From NCBI RefSeq assembly GCF_900269665.1, contig NZ_LT985361.1:7951327-8013944 (forward strand): 62,618 nt of DNA, in the 5' to 3' direction. Below the pieces are notes generated by a model. It searched no databases, was not told the origin of the DNA, and saw only the letters and a program-made list of their open reading frames with translations. The position numbers were made by a program, and so were the translations under genes. Positions 25,597-34,548 of this stretch are shown here, piece by piece. The DNA is from Nocardia suismassiliense (lineage in GTDB: Bacteria; Actinomycetota; Actinomycetes; Mycobacteriales; Mycobacteriaceae). Each line of letters opens with the position of its first letter. The stretch's first letter is position 1.

Positions 25597-26895
25597 TCAG
25601 CCGCGGGGGTACGGCCAGGGGTTGAAGCGGCAGCGCTTGCCATCCATCGGGACGACGCCGTCGGGCTCGAGGGCGGCGATGTCGTTGTTCTTGGTGCCGA
25701 AGGTCTGCTGCATCATCACCGGGGCCAGGCCGCCGTCGGTCTCGCACGGCTGGTGCTGGTGGTAGCCGATGGCGTGACCGACCTCGTGGTTGATCAAGTA
25801 CTGCCGGTAGGAGCCGATGTCGCCCTCGAAGGCGAGCGCGCCGCGCACCCAGCGGACCTCGGAGAGCACGACCCGGCCGAGTTCGGCGTTGTAGCAGGAC
25901 GAGTCGATCGGGATCTCGTATCCGCAGGCCTTGCGGGTGGATTCGCGGGAGGTGAGCGAGATGCGGAACTCGGTGTCGCCCTGGTCGACCCGGCGGAACG
26001 CGAACTTTTGGTCGTGCGTCCAACTCTTCGGGTTGGCGAGGGTGGACTCGATCAGCTTCGCCACCGACTCGTCGCCGCCGAAACCCGTGGTGTCGATGCC
26101 GTCCTCGATCTCCACGGTGTACCGGAAGACCGAGTCGGTGCCGGTGCCGACCTGAGCGGACGCGCCGGGCACCACATGCCAAGTGCCGGTACCGGTTTCG
26201 GCGAAGCTGCCACCCTGCGGCAGCGCGCCGGTCGGCAGGTCGGTGGGAAAATGGCCGTCGCCGGCCGGTCCGCCGATGATGCCGTCGCTCGCGGCGCGCG
26301 GGCTCAGGTGGCCGAGGCCGGGCACGCCGCTCACCGTGGTCGCCGGATCGGAGCCGCGCACCGCGTCGACCACCACCAGCACCGTGACGGCGAACAGCAC
26401 CGGCAACGCGTAGGCCCGCCAGCCGTAGGTGGAGACGAATCTTCCCAGCGCGCTTTGCTTCTTGACGCTGCGGTCCGGGCGTTCCCTGGTGCGCCCCTCG
26501 GTCGGCGCGGTGGGATCCCAGCTGGCGCGCAGCGGTTGATGGGAGCGGTCCGGCTGAGCGTAGAGACCGAGGGGGTCGTAGATCTCCACGCCGTCGCGGT
26601 CACGGCGGGTGGCGGCCGAATCGGGCTGCCGGGGAAGCGGATCGGCACCGTTGGGGCGACCGTTGCGGTCCGGCCTGCGAACTGTGCCTGCTTCGGCATC
26701 GAGCGGTGGCGCAGCGCCGGTGCGGGCGGCTGCGCCCGGTCGTGCTTCTGGGCCTGACCTTGCCACGGGTTCCGACCCTACGGAACCGGGCGCGCCGGGG
26801 CCAGCACGGCGGCGCGGATCGCGTCCGCCGCCGGACGTGACCGGGGGGTCTGCGTGCCGCTCCCCGGGTCGGTCGGCGCGGAAAGTCACGGACAC
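25597..26895 (-). CDS. DUF3152 domain membrane-anchored zincin-like protein
   Basis: About 432 residues from GTG 26895; the frame is open to 26958. The first ~165 residues are Pro/Arg-rich and disordered, then one membrane segment (AYALPVLFAVTVLVVVDAV) and an extracytoplasmic DUF3152 domain. It contains LINHEVGHAIGYHQHQPC, an HExxH motif followed by further His and a Cys, which suggests a zinc peptidase; two more Cys (KACGYE, SSCYN) may form disulfides. Family homologues (Rv3207c) sit between moeZ and a TetR gene, exactly as here. The substrate is unknown. Confidence 0.85.
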   Translation of the reverse strand: MSVTFRADRPGERHADPPVTSGGGRDPRRRAGPGAPGSVGSEPVARSGPEARPGAAARTGAAPPLDAEAGTVRRPDRNGRPNGADPLPRQPDSAATRRDRDGVEIYDPLGLYAQPDRSHQPLRASWDPTAPTEGRTRERPDRSVKKQSALGRFVSTYGWRAYALPVLFAVTVLVVVDAVRGSDPATTVSGVPGLGHLSPRAASDGIIGGPAGDGHFPTDLPTGALPQGGSFAETGTGTWHVVPGASAQVGTGTDSVFRYTVEIEDGIDTTGFGGDESVAKLIESTLANPKSWTHDQKFAFRRVDQGDTEFRISLTSRESTRKACGYEIPIDSSCYNAELGRVVLSEVRWVRGALAFEGDIGSYRQYLINHEVGHAIGYHQHQPCETDGGLAPVMMQQTFGTKNNDIAALEPDGVVPMDGKRCRFNPWPYPRG

Positions 26896-27075
26896 CAGGT
26901 TCTCACAGCGGCCCCGCACCGCCGTCGGGCACGCCACAACCGCCGGGCGGTGCGACATTTCTCACCGGGTTCCCTCAGTTCTCCGGGCCCGGTCTGCGGG
27001 CGGGCAACAACCGAGTATCGTTCTTGGGATACCCGGTGCTTACCCCTTGCCGGGGAATCAACTGGGAGAGCCGAA

Positions 27076-27732
27076 ATGACTGACCTCGTGGACCGGATGG
27101 CGTCCCGTAGATCGTCGTCCGAGCCCGCCAAACGCGGCACCCGGCTTCCGCGCGATGAGCGACGTCAACAACTACTCGCGGCCGCCAGCGAAGTCTTCGT
27201 GCAGCGCGGCTACCACGCCGCGGGCATGGACGAGATCTCGCAGTGCGCCGGTGTGAGCAAGCCGGTGCTGTACCAACACTTCACCAGCAAGCTGGAGCTG
27301 TATCTGGCGGTGTTGCAGAACTATGTCGACATGCTGGTGTCCAGCGTCCGGCAGGCGCTGCGGTCGACCACCGACAACCGCCAGCGGGTGCGGGCCGCGG
27401 TGCAGGCCTACTTCGATTTCGTCGACAACGAGATGCAGGGCTTTCGGCTGGTCTTCGAATCCGACCTGACCAGCGAGCCGCAGGTGCAGCGCCGGGTCGA
27501 GCAGGCCACCGAGGCCTGCGTGGACGCGGTGTTCGACGTGGTGGCGCACGACTCCGGCCTGGACCCGTACCGGGCCCGCATCCTCGCGGTCGGCCTGGTC
27601 GGCGCGAGCCAATTCACCGCGCGCTACTGGCTGGAGGCGGATCGGCCGATTCCGAAGGAAGAGGCTGTGGACACCACCGTCTCGCTGGCCTGGGGCGGTC
27701 TGTCGCACGTCCCGCTGCACCCGATCGACTGA
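27076..27732 (+). CDS. TetR-family transcriptional regulator (Rv3208-like)
   Basis: 218 residues from ATG 27076, which has GGGAGAG six bases upstream. The helix-turn-helix is typical: RRQQLLAAASEVFVQRGYH, then AGMDEISQCAGVSKPVLYQH, followed by FTSKLELYLAV. It sits divergent from the DUF3152 gene with a 180-base shared upstream region that probably holds both promoters. The ligand and target genes are unknown. A strong bidirectional hairpin follows. Confidence 0.9.
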   Translation: MTDLVDRMASRRSSSEPAKRGTRLPRDERRQQLLAAASEVFVQRGYHAAGMDEISQCAGVSKPVLYQHFTSKLELYLAVLQNYVDMLVSSVRQALRSTTDNRQRVRAAVQAYFDFVDNEMQGFRLVFESDLTSEPQVQRRVEQATEACVDAVFDVVAHDSGLDPYRARILAVGLVGASQFTARYWLEADRPIPKEEAVDTTVSLAWGGLSHVPLHPID

Positions 27733-27746
27733 GTACACGAACGACG

Positions 27747-27779
27747 CGAGCCCCTGCATCCCGAGGTTGCAGGGGCTCG
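27747..27779. terminator. bidirectional hairpin terminator
   Basis: A perfect 12-bp stem (27747-27758 with 27768-27779) and a 9-base loop lie between the convergent TetR and DUF3107 genes. Confidence 0.8.
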
Positions 27780-27805
27780 TTGCTGTCGGCCCGAGGCCGA
27801 GAAAA

Positions 27806-28033
27806 CTAGACGGTGGCGAAGCCGACGCGACCGCTGGTAACGGTGCCGATCTCGACGTAGGCAACCTTCGAAGCCTGGATCAGGAACTTGCGACCCTTGT
27901 CGTCGGTCAGCGAGACGACGCCGCCGCTGCCGTTCAGCGCACCGGCCACCAGCGCCTCGACCTCGTCCGGGGTCTGCGAGCTGTTGATCAAGAGCTCGCG
28001 CGGGCTATCCGAAATACCGATCTTGACCTCCAC
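27806..28033 (-). CDS. DUF3107 protein (TB9.4-like)
   Basis: 75 residues from GTG 28033, with GGAGG seven bases upstream. VEVKIGISDSPRELLINSSQ followed by LTDDKGRKFLIQASKVAYVE is the small DUF3107 family, a compact actinobacterial protein of unknown function (Rv3208A/TB9.4 in M. tuberculosis). It keeps the same neighbours, next to and convergent with the TetR gene. Confidence 0.88.
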   Translation of the reverse strand: MEVKIGISDSPRELLINSSQTPDEVEALVAGALNGSGGVVSLTDDKGRKFLIQASKVAYVEIGTVTSGRVGFATV

Positions 28034-28135
28034 GGCCAACCTCCGAACGTAAGAGTCCTGTGCTGTCGATCCAAGGCTAGTGCAGGGCAACGCTGTGCAG
28101 GCAGACGGCTGCCTGCGCCCTCAGCGAACAGCAAC

Positions 28136-28159
28136 GGCCCGCACACCGTTGTGCGGGCC
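28136..28159. terminator. hairpin terminator after yceI-like gene
   Basis: A 10-bp GC-rich stem (28136-28145 with 28150-28159) and a 4-base loop lie 17 bases beyond the YceI stop codon, separating it from the DUF3107 gene. Confidence 0.75.
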
Positions 28160-28176
28160 AGTTCGGTGCGGCGGTG

Positions 28177-28728
28177 TTACTTCGGCTCGATGAGCTGGAT
28201 CTCCAGCTCGATGTTGACCTTGTCGCTGAGCATGCCGGGCAGCGGGCCGCCGACGCCGAAGTCGGTGCGCTTGATGGTGCCGGTGGCGGAGAAACCCGCG
28301 TGCCGGTTGCCGGTCGCGCCGAACTCCTGCACGCCACCCCACTCGACGTCCAGGGTGACCGGCTTGGTGATCGCGCCGAGGGTGGCCTCGCCCTGCACCT
28401 CGAAGCTCTCCGCGATCTGCACCGGCTCGGTGGCGCGGAAGGTGAGCGTCGGGCGGTTCTCGGCATCGAGGAAGTCGGCGGTGCGGATGTGTGCGTCACG
28501 GTCCGGGTTGCCGGTGTCGAACGAGTCGAGGTAGATGGTCGCGCCGAGGGTGGCGGCGCCGGACTCGTCGACCACGAATTCGGTCTCGAAGCGGGTGAAT
28601 CCGCCGCGCACCTTGGAGATGCCGAGGTGGCGGATGGTGAAGGCCACCGACGAGTGCGCGGTGTCCAGGGTCCAGGAGCCGGGCTTCAGCGACTGGGTGG
28701 TCGTGGTGGACTCGGAAGAAGTTGTCAT
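28177..28728 (-). CDS. YceI family lipid-binding protein
   Basis: 183 residues from ATG 28728, with an AGGTGG site upstream. GSWTLDTAHSSVAFTIRHLG, then VRGGFTRFETEFVVDE and IKRTDFGVGG, are YceI hallmarks; the fold is a lipocalin-like barrel that binds polyisoprenoid or amide lipids. There is no signal peptide, so it is cytoplasmic. It is divergent from an HTH regulator 93 bases away that may control it. Confidence 0.92.
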   Translation of the reverse strand: MTTSSESTTTTQSLKPGSWTLDTAHSSVAFTIRHLGISKVRGGFTRFETEFVVDESGAATLGATIYLDSFDTGNPDRDAHIRTADFLDAENRPTLTFRATEPVQIAESFEVQGEATLGAITKPVTLDVEWGGVQEFGATGNRHAGFSATGTIKRTDFGVGGPLPGMLSDKVNIELEIQLIEPK

Positions 28729-28821
28729 GCCAACCACCTTGGCCGGACCACGGTCCGTTAACCAGACCGCAGTTATCATGGCCCCCGTAGGGCGAGGTTA
28801 AGCCTCCTAGGACACGGCACG

Positions 28822-29667
28822 ATGGGAACCATGGCACGCAACGGATTCGCCGAATTCCTCGTCGCGCGACGCGCTGAGTTACGCCCGGCAGACGTCGGCA
28901 TGCCCGAGGGCAGGCGGCGGCGCACACCCGGGTTACGCCGCGAAGAAGTGGCCGTGCGCGCGGGTGTCAGCGCCGACTATCTGGCGCGGCTCGAGCAGGG
29001 CCGCGACACCAATCCCTCGGTCGCGGTGATCGACGCGCTCGCCGACGCACTGCTGCTGCGTGGCGACGAACGCCACCACTTCAGCCTGCTCGCGCTGGCC
29101 TCCGGCAACGAATCCCACTGCCCCGGTAGCGAATCGGCGCAGGAGAAGGTCGCCGAGACGATCCAGTCGATCCTGCGCGCGTTGCAGCCGACTCCCGCGT
29201 TCGTGGTCGGCCGCAGGCTGAATGTGCTCGGCTGGAACGCGGCGTGGGCGGACTTCGCCGCACCGCTGGGCCTGCTCGACGGCGACGGACAGCCGAACCT
29301 GGCCTGGTACACGTTCGTGCAACCGACCGCGCGCCAGGTGCTGCGGAACTGGTCCGAGGTGGCGGACACCTTCGCCGCGGCACTCTCGCGCGCCAAATTG
29401 CGCTGGCCCGGCGATGATTCGCTGGTGGAGACGATCGACGCGCTGCGCCGCCACCCGGAGTTCGCGGCCCGCTGGAAGCCGCACCATGTCGGGGCGCCCA
29501 TCTCCGGCCTGCTCCAGATCGACCATCCGGTACACGGCCTGGTGCAGGTCCCGTTCGAAACGCTCGACGCCGATCGCGATCAGAGCATCATCGTGTGGCT
29601 CGCCGATCAGGCCCAGATGCAGACGCCCGGCCTGCGACTGGTCCGGCCCGCGGCGGTCAACGAATAG
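28822..29667 (+). CDS. XRE-type regulator with MmyB-like ligand-binding domain
   Basis: 281 residues; ATG 28831 is an alternative start. The N-terminal HTH reads RRRRTPGLRREEVAVRAGVS, then ADYLARLEQGRDTNPS. The C-terminal MLTR/MmyB domain has PTPAFVVGRRLNVLGWNAAW and FVQPTARQVLRNW, and such domains bind fatty-acid-like ligands. It is divergent from yceI; inverted TTAACC/GGTTAA arms in the shared region could be its site. A lipid-responsive control of the YceI protein is a reasonable inference. Confidence 0.88.
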   Translation: MGTMARNGFAEFLVARRAELRPADVGMPEGRRRRTPGLRREEVAVRAGVSADYLARLEQGRDTNPSVAVIDALADALLLRGDERHHFSLLALASGNESHCPGSESAQEKVAETIQSILRALQPTPAFVVGRRLNVLGWNAAWADFAAPLGLLDGDGQPNLAWYTFVQPTARQVLRNWSEVADTFAAALSRAKLRWPGDDSLVETIDALRRHPEFAARWKPHHVGAPISGLLQIDHPVHGLVQVPFETLDADRDQSIIVWLADQAQMQTPGLRLVRPAAVNE

Positions 29668-29670
29668 CCG

Positions 29671-30360
29671 TCAGATTCCCAGCTTCGCCATGCGTTCGGC
29701 GTGGCTGGCCTGCATGCGCTCGAACAGCGAGGCGATGCCGTTGAGATCGCCCGCGGCGCCGAGCACGAGTTCGGTCAGCTCGTCGCGCTGCGCCATCACG
29801 TACTGCGCCTGCGTGATCGCCTCGCCGAGCAGGCGCCTGCCCCACAGGGTGAGCCGGTCGCGTTCGGAGCGGCTGGCCTCGACCGCGCGCCGCACCTCCT
29901 CGACGACGAACTCGGAGTGGCTGGTCTCGGCGAGCACATCGCGGACCACCTCGGCGACCTCGGGCGGCAGGGCGCCGGCGATCTCGTTGTAGAAGTCCGC
30001 GGCGATGCCGTCGCCGACGTAGAACTTCACCATCGACTCGAGCCAGGTGGAGGGGTCGGTGGAGGCGTGATAGGCGTCCAGCGCGCGCACGAACGGCGCC
30101 ATCGCGTCGAAGATGTCCACGCCACGCTCGGCCAGTGCCGCCTCGAGCGCGTTGAAGTGGCCCATCTCGGCGGAGGCCATCTTGGCCACGGCTACCTTGC
30201 CGCGCAGTGTCGGCGACAGCTTGGCTTCCTCGGCCAGCCGATAGAACGCGGAGATCTCACCGTAGGCGAGCACCGCGAACAGATCTATGACGCCCGGATG
30301 GTCGGCGAGGTCGGCATCGGTCGACGAAACACCCAGCGCGGCAGGTGACTGTGCTCCCAT
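29671..30360 (-). CDS. ferritin-like domain protein (Rv3210c-like)
   Basis: 229 residues, largely helical. Glu/His pairs fit a four-helix ferritin-like di-iron fold: VLAYGEISAFYRLAEEAK, then KMASAEMGHFNALEAAL, DFYNEIAGALPPE and VLAETSHSEFVVEEV. This is the family annotated ferritin-like fold-containing or MiaE-like in actinobacteria. The reaction is unknown. It ends 3 bases from the convergent XRE gene. Confidence 0.85.
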   Translation of the reverse strand: MGAQSPAALGVSSTDADLADHPGVIDLFAVLAYGEISAFYRLAEEAKLSPTLRGKVAVAKMASAEMGHFNALEAALAERGVDIFDAMAPFVRALDAYHASTDPSTWLESMVKFYVGDGIAADFYNEIAGALPPEVAEVVRDVLAETSHSEFVVEEVRRAVEASRSERDRLTLWGRRLLGEAITQAQYVMAQRDELTELVLGAAGDLNGIASLFERMQASHAERMAKLGI

Positions 30361-30418
30361 GACCCCAGCCTAGTACTCCCCGATGGTCACGCTGCCGCAG
30401 CGCGAAAGTTGTCCCTTT

Positions 30419-31486
30419 TCACGGGGCCTCGGCGAGGAACTTGTCCAAATATGCCCATGTCGAGTCGCGCGCTTCCGGTCCGGTGAGGATGCCGAGGTGG
30501 CTGCCGGGGGCGGTTTCGAAGCGGACCGAGGCCGCGCCGGTGAGCGTCCGGGTGCCCGCCTCGACGGCGGCGGCCGGGGTGATCACGTCGGTGGGGCCGC
30601 CGACCAGCAGGACAGGTGCACTCACCTGGGCCAGCTCGATGCGCCGCGCACCGAGTTGAACGACGCCGCGGCCGATGTCGTTGTTCAGGATCAACCTGCC
30701 CCACAGCTGGCCGTAGAAACGGCCGGGGTAGCCGGGCATTTCGGCCATGAAGCGGTCGATGGTCTCCATCCGCGCCAGCGTCTCGGTGCGCGCGATATTG
30801 CTGGCGACGAACCACGGCCTGGTCAGTTCGCGGTCCCAGGCGGTGATCTTGTAACCGATCCTGGTCAGCGGCGCGGGCACGCCACCGGCCGCGCGCACCA
30901 GCGTCGAGGTGGCGATGCCGCCGGTCAACTTGGCGACCGCGCGCAGCTGCGGGATGCCGGTCAGCTTGTCGTAGTCCAGCGGTGCGCCGACCGCGGTGAT
31001 GGAGCGGATCGGCAGCTCGGCGTGCGCGGCGGCGGTGAGCAGCGCCAGCGTGCCGCCGAGCGACCAGCCCACCAGATCGACCGGCTTGCCGTCGCGGTCG
31101 GCGGAGGTACGCAGCACCGCCTCGGGCAGGATCTCGTCGATCCAGTGCTCGAAGCCCATCCGCCGGTCGCCGAAGGTGATGTCGCCGTAGTCGATCACGT
31201 ACGGTGCGCGGCCGGTCTCCAGCAGGAAACCGGCCAGGCTCTGATCGGGGCGCAGGTCGAAGCAGGTCGCGGGCGCGGCCAGCGGCGGCACCAGCAGGAC
31301 CGCGGAATCCGTTGCGGGCACAGCGGTTTCGGTGCCACCCTGGCGGCGCTCGAAGCGACGCAGCTGCCGATGCGGCTCGTCCCAGAGCACCGTCGACGGC
31401 GTGGGATCCGGTGCCTCTACGCCCGAACCGAAGGTCAGCGCCCAGGCGTTGCGGGCGGCGGTCGTGACGGTGTCCGCGATATTCAC
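30419..31486 (-). CDS. alpha/beta hydrolase, PHA-synthase-like
   Basis: 355 residues. The fold and several blocks recall class III PHA synthases and depolymerases (SAVLLVPPLAAPATCFDLRP, YVIDYGDITFGDRRMGFEHW). The nucleophile is Ser in LVGWSLGGTLALL, not the Cys of PhaC, so it is more likely a hydrolase. The Asp is probably in GGPTDVITP and the His in GSHLGIL. It sits upstream of the ferritin-like gene on the same strand; the substrate is unknown. Confidence 0.82.
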   Translation of the reverse strand: MNIADTVTTAARNAWALTFGSGVEAPDPTPSTVLWDEPHRQLRRFERRQGGTETAVPATDSAVLLVPPLAAPATCFDLRPDQSLAGFLLETGRAPYVIDYGDITFGDRRMGFEHWIDEILPEAVLRTSADRDGKPVDLVGWSLGGTLALLTAAAHAELPIRSITAVGAPLDYDKLTGIPQLRAVAKLTGGIATSTLVRAAGGVPAPLTRIGYKITAWDRELTRPWFVASNIARTETLARMETIDRFMAEMPGYPGRFYGQLWGRLILNNDIGRGVVQLGARRIELAQVSAPVLLVGGPTDVITPAAAVEAGTRTLTGAASVRFETAPGSHLGILTGPEARDSTWAYLDKFLAEAP

Positions 31487-31540
31487 CCGGAGAATGTCTC
31501 ACATCCGGTACCGGCGGTAACAGGCAAGTCCGGTTTGCGG

Positions 31541-32398
31541 TTACCGCTTGCCCATGGCGAGCGGATTCGCCGCAGGCACGATGGCCGCGTGCACCCGGTC
31601 GGCCAGCGGCGCGAGCGAGGTCGTCAGCTCGGTCACCGCGTCGGCGGACAGCACCGCGAGCGCGCCGGTCCAGGCCGCGTCGTCGGTGCTCTGCTCGACC
31701 CGTCCGAGCAGTTCGGCACCGCTGCCGGTCAGGGCCGGGCTGACCGGCTCCCCCTCGACCACTCCCCTGGCCCGCAATTCGTCGAACGCGTCCGCCCACT
31801 CCCGTTCGGACAACCCGCGCGCCCCGCGCAGCACCGATTCGGCCGCCTTGCCCGCCGCCGCCTGCATGACCATCGCCTGCCGCCCGGTCAGGCCGTGCGT
31901 CGCCAGCGCGGCCACGTGCCCGTCGCCGCGATGCTCGCGCAGCGAGGTGGTCAGCTGCCAGAGCGCGCCCACCGGGTCCGCGGACAGCGGCAATGCGGCG
32001 TTCGCGGCGAACAGCGGCCTGCCTGTCGGGTCGGCCTGCTCCTGTGCCGGCGCGAGCAACGAGACAGCGCGGGCACACTCCGCGTCACCGGCCCCGAGTT
32101 CACGCAACAGCGTCGTGGACAGGTCGAGCCTGACCTCGAGACACTGCTCGGGGGTTGCCCGGGACCAGGCGCCGGGCAGCGCTTTGCGCACCATTTCCGG
32201 ATGAAAACCGGCGAAGATCGCCTCGACTGTGGCGGGCGTCACGGCGCCGAGCGGCGCCGCCCGAAATGCGAAGTAAGTTTGCCAGTAACCGCGCAGTCCG
32301 ATCGCGACTCCGGCCTCCTTGACGCCGGTCCCGAAATAGACCACGTCATGTAGTGGCTCGAGAGTCTTCCAGATTTGCCGCGCGGGATGAATTGCCAT
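31541..32398 (-). CDS. SCO6745 family protein
   Basis: 285 residues from ATG 32398; the open frame continues upstream without family similarity. The signature HPARQIWKTLEPLHDVVYFG, then GLRGYWQTYFAFRAAPLGAV, identifies a helical actinobacterial family of unknown function, sometimes resembling winged-helix proteins at its C-terminus (LTGRQAMVMQAAAG, LSEREWADAFDELRARGVV). No active-site motif is evident. Confidence 0.8.
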   Translation of the reverse strand: MAIHPARQIWKTLEPLHDVVYFGTGVKEAGVAIGLRGYWQTYFAFRAAPLGAVTPATVEAIFAGFHPEMVRKALPGAWSRATPEQCLEVRLDLSTTLLRELGAGDAECARAVSLLAPAQEQADPTGRPLFAANAALPLSADPVGALWQLTTSLREHRGDGHVAALATHGLTGRQAMVMQAAAGKAAESVLRGARGLSEREWADAFDELRARGVVEGEPVSPALTGSGAELLGRVEQSTDDAAWTGALAVLSADAVTELTTSLAPLADRVHAAIVPAANPLAMGKR

Positions 32399-32802
32399 GT
32401 GGCGCAGCGTACGTCGATGAACCACCGGGCGATAGCCGAGTTCGGATTCCGAATAAACGACGGTGGCAATTCGAGCCGCGCACAATATCACGCTACAATC
32501 GCACCGGACAACGAAAAGTTTCGCTCGACCGACTTGCCTGATCTGTGCGTGCACCGCCCAGCGGTACCGATCCGATCGGCATAACGAGCAGCGATTTCGT
32601 GGTCCAGGAAAATGTGCGCGCACCAGCTCCGCATCACCAGTGCGCCGCGCCGAGATCTCCCGAGGTAGCCGCCCAGTCGCGGCACCCGAAGATCTCCAGA
32701 GCGTGGCCGGGTGAGTATCACAGGCGGAGACGTGGTCGTCGCGGGCCGACCGGTCCGCCCCACCTCGTGCGCGCGGGACGCGATTACGAGGAAGGCACGA
32801 AC
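32399..32802. other. 404-base intergenic region upstream of the DEAD-box helicase
   Basis: There is no convincing gene. A perfect odd palindrome TTCGGATTCCGAA lies at 32441-32453. A TACAAT at 32494-32499 could be a -10 box, though the -35 is poor; it would give a leader of nearly 300 bases, and DEAD-box helicase mRNAs often have long regulated leaders. The helicase frame is open from 32545, so some of this may be translated. Confidence 0.4.
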
Positions 32803-34521
32803 CTGAGCAAGATCACTGTCGAACAGGAACCCGGGGTAGCGGAGACGCTGTTGACCGCCGAACTGGACGCAACACATACCGCACCGACATTTGCCGAATT
32901 GGGCGTTCGCGACGAAATCGTGCGCGCGCTCACCGAGATCGGCATCGACCGTACTTTCGCTATTCAGGACCTCCCCCTGCCGCTGGCGCTGGCCGGCGAA
33001 GATCTCATCGGCCAGGCCCGCACCGGCATGGGTAAAACCTTCGGCTTCGGGGTGCCGCTGCTGCACCGCATCGCCACCGCCGACACCGGCACCACGCCGC
33101 TCGACGGCACGCCGCGGGCGCTGATCATCGTGCCGACCCGCGAGCTGTGCATCCAGGTCACCTCCGACCTGGAGAACGCGGGCAAGTACCTGAAGAACCA
33201 CCAGGGCTCGTTGAAGGTGGCCTCCATCTACGGTGGCCGCCCCTACGAGTCGCAGATCGCGGCGCTGCGCAACGGCGTGGACGTCGTCGTCGGCACCCCG
33301 GGACGCCTGCTGGACCTGGCGAACCAGAACCACCTGATCCTGGGCAAGGTCGGCGTGCTGGTGCTGGACGAGGCCGACGAGATGCTCGACCTCGGCTTCC
33401 TGCCGGATATCGAACGCATCCTGACCATGGTCCCGGACAAGCGCCAGACCATGCTGTTCTCGGCCACCATGCCGGGCCCGATCATCACCCTGGCCCGCAC
33501 CTTCCTCAGCCGCCCGACGCACATCCGGGCCGAGGAAGCGCACGAGACGGCCATCCACGACCGCACCGCGCAGTTCGTCTACCGGGCGCACGCGCTGGAC
33601 AAGAGCGAGCTGGTCGCCAAGATCCTGCAGGCCGAGGGCCGCGGCGCGACCATGATCTTCACCAGGACCAAACGCACCGCGCAGAAGGTCGCCGACGATC
33701 TCGCCGAGCGCGGTTTCTCGGTCGGCGCCGTGCACGGTGACCTCGGTCAGATCGCCCGTGAGAAGGCGCTCAACAAGTTCCGCAAGGGCGGCATCGACGT
33801 GCTCGTCGCGACCGACGTCGCGGCCCGGGGCATCGACATCGATGACATCACCCATGTCATCAACTACCAGTGCCCCGAGGACGAGAAGACCTACGTGCAC
33901 CGGATCGGGCGTACCGGCCGGGCCGGGCGCACCGGTATCGCGGTGACGCTGATCGACTGGGACGAACTGGGCCGCTGGGCCGGCATCGACAAGGCGCTCG
34001 GCCTGGGTATGGCAGAGCCGGTGGAGACCTACTCGCGTTCGCCGCACCTGTTCGCCGAACTCGGCATCCCCGAGGGCGTGACCGGCACCATCCGCAAGGC
34101 CAAGCCGGCCGAGCGGGACGAGGACGCGGTCGTGGTGGAGCGCTCGGCGCGGGCCCCGCGCACGCGCAACCGCAAGCGCACCGTACGCGGCAGGCCGATC
34201 GATGAGACCGAGTCGAACGGCACCGCCACCAACGGCACCGAGGTCTCCGCACCGCACGACGCGCCGCCGAGCGAGGACGCGCCCACCGACGAGAACGGCG
34301 ACCAGCCCGCCCGTCGTCGGCGCCGTCGCCGCAAGCCCGCGGGCGAGGCCGACAACGGTGGCGAAACCGCTACCGTCGACGCCTCGGCCGACCACGAGAA
34401 CGGTGACGCGGAGTCCGGTGACCAGCCCGCGCGGCGCAGGCGCCGGCGTCGCAAGCCGGCCGGCGAGAACGGCACCGAAGACAGCGCCAACACGGTAGAG
34501 CCCGCCACGGCTTCGGTCTGA
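32803..34521 (+). CDS. DEAD-box RNA helicase (RhlE/Rv3211-like)
   Basis: About 572 residues from CTG 32803, which has GAGGAAGG seven to eight bases upstream; GTG 32767 is the alternative but lacks a ribosome-binding site. Motifs in order: FAELGVRDEIVRAL and a Q-motif, ARTGMGKTFGF (I), PTRELC (Ia), GTPGRLLDL (Ib), VLDEADEML (II), FSATMP (III), RGIDIDDITHVINY (V) and HRIGRTGRAG (VI). The tail is acidic with two identical basic blocks, seven Arg followed by KPAGE, at 34297-34347 and 34417-34467, probably extra RNA-binding patches. It unwinds RNA, likely in ribosome assembly or mRNA turnover. Confidence 0.93.
   Translation: MSKITVEQEPGVAETLLTAELDATHTAPTFAELGVRDEIVRALTEIGIDRTFAIQDLPLPLALAGEDLIGQARTGMGKTFGFGVPLLHRIATADTGTTPLDGTPRALIIVPTRELCIQVTSDLENAGKYLKNHQGSLKVASIYGGRPYESQIAALRNGVDVVVGTPGRLLDLANQNHLILGKVGVLVLDEADEMLDLGFLPDIERILTMVPDKRQTMLFSATMPGPIITLARTFLSRPTHIRAEEAHETAIHDRTAQFVYRAHALDKSELVAKILQAEGRGATMIFTRTKRTAQKVADDLAERGFSVGAVHGDLGQIAREKALNKFRKGGIDVLVATDVAARGIDIDDITHVINYQCPEDEKTYVHRIGRTGRAGRTGIAVTLIDWDELGRWAGIDKALGLGMAEPVETYSRSPHLFAELGIPEGVTGTIRKAKPAERDEDAVVVERSARAPRTRNRKRTVRGRPIDETESNGTATNGTEVSAPHDAPPSEDAPTDENGDQPARRRRRRRKPAGEADNGGETATVDASADHENGDAESGDQPARRRRRRRKPAGENGTEDSANTVEPATASV
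34297..34467 (+). repeat. two identical basic peptide blocks in the helicase tail
   Basis: GDQPARRRRRRRKPAGE is encoded at 34297-34347 and again at 34417-34467, a period of 120 bases. The residues are identical but many codons differ, so the duplication is old or the peptide is under selection. Confidence 0.85.
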
Positions 34522-34548
34522 CCGGCCGGATCCGCTACTCTCGCAACC

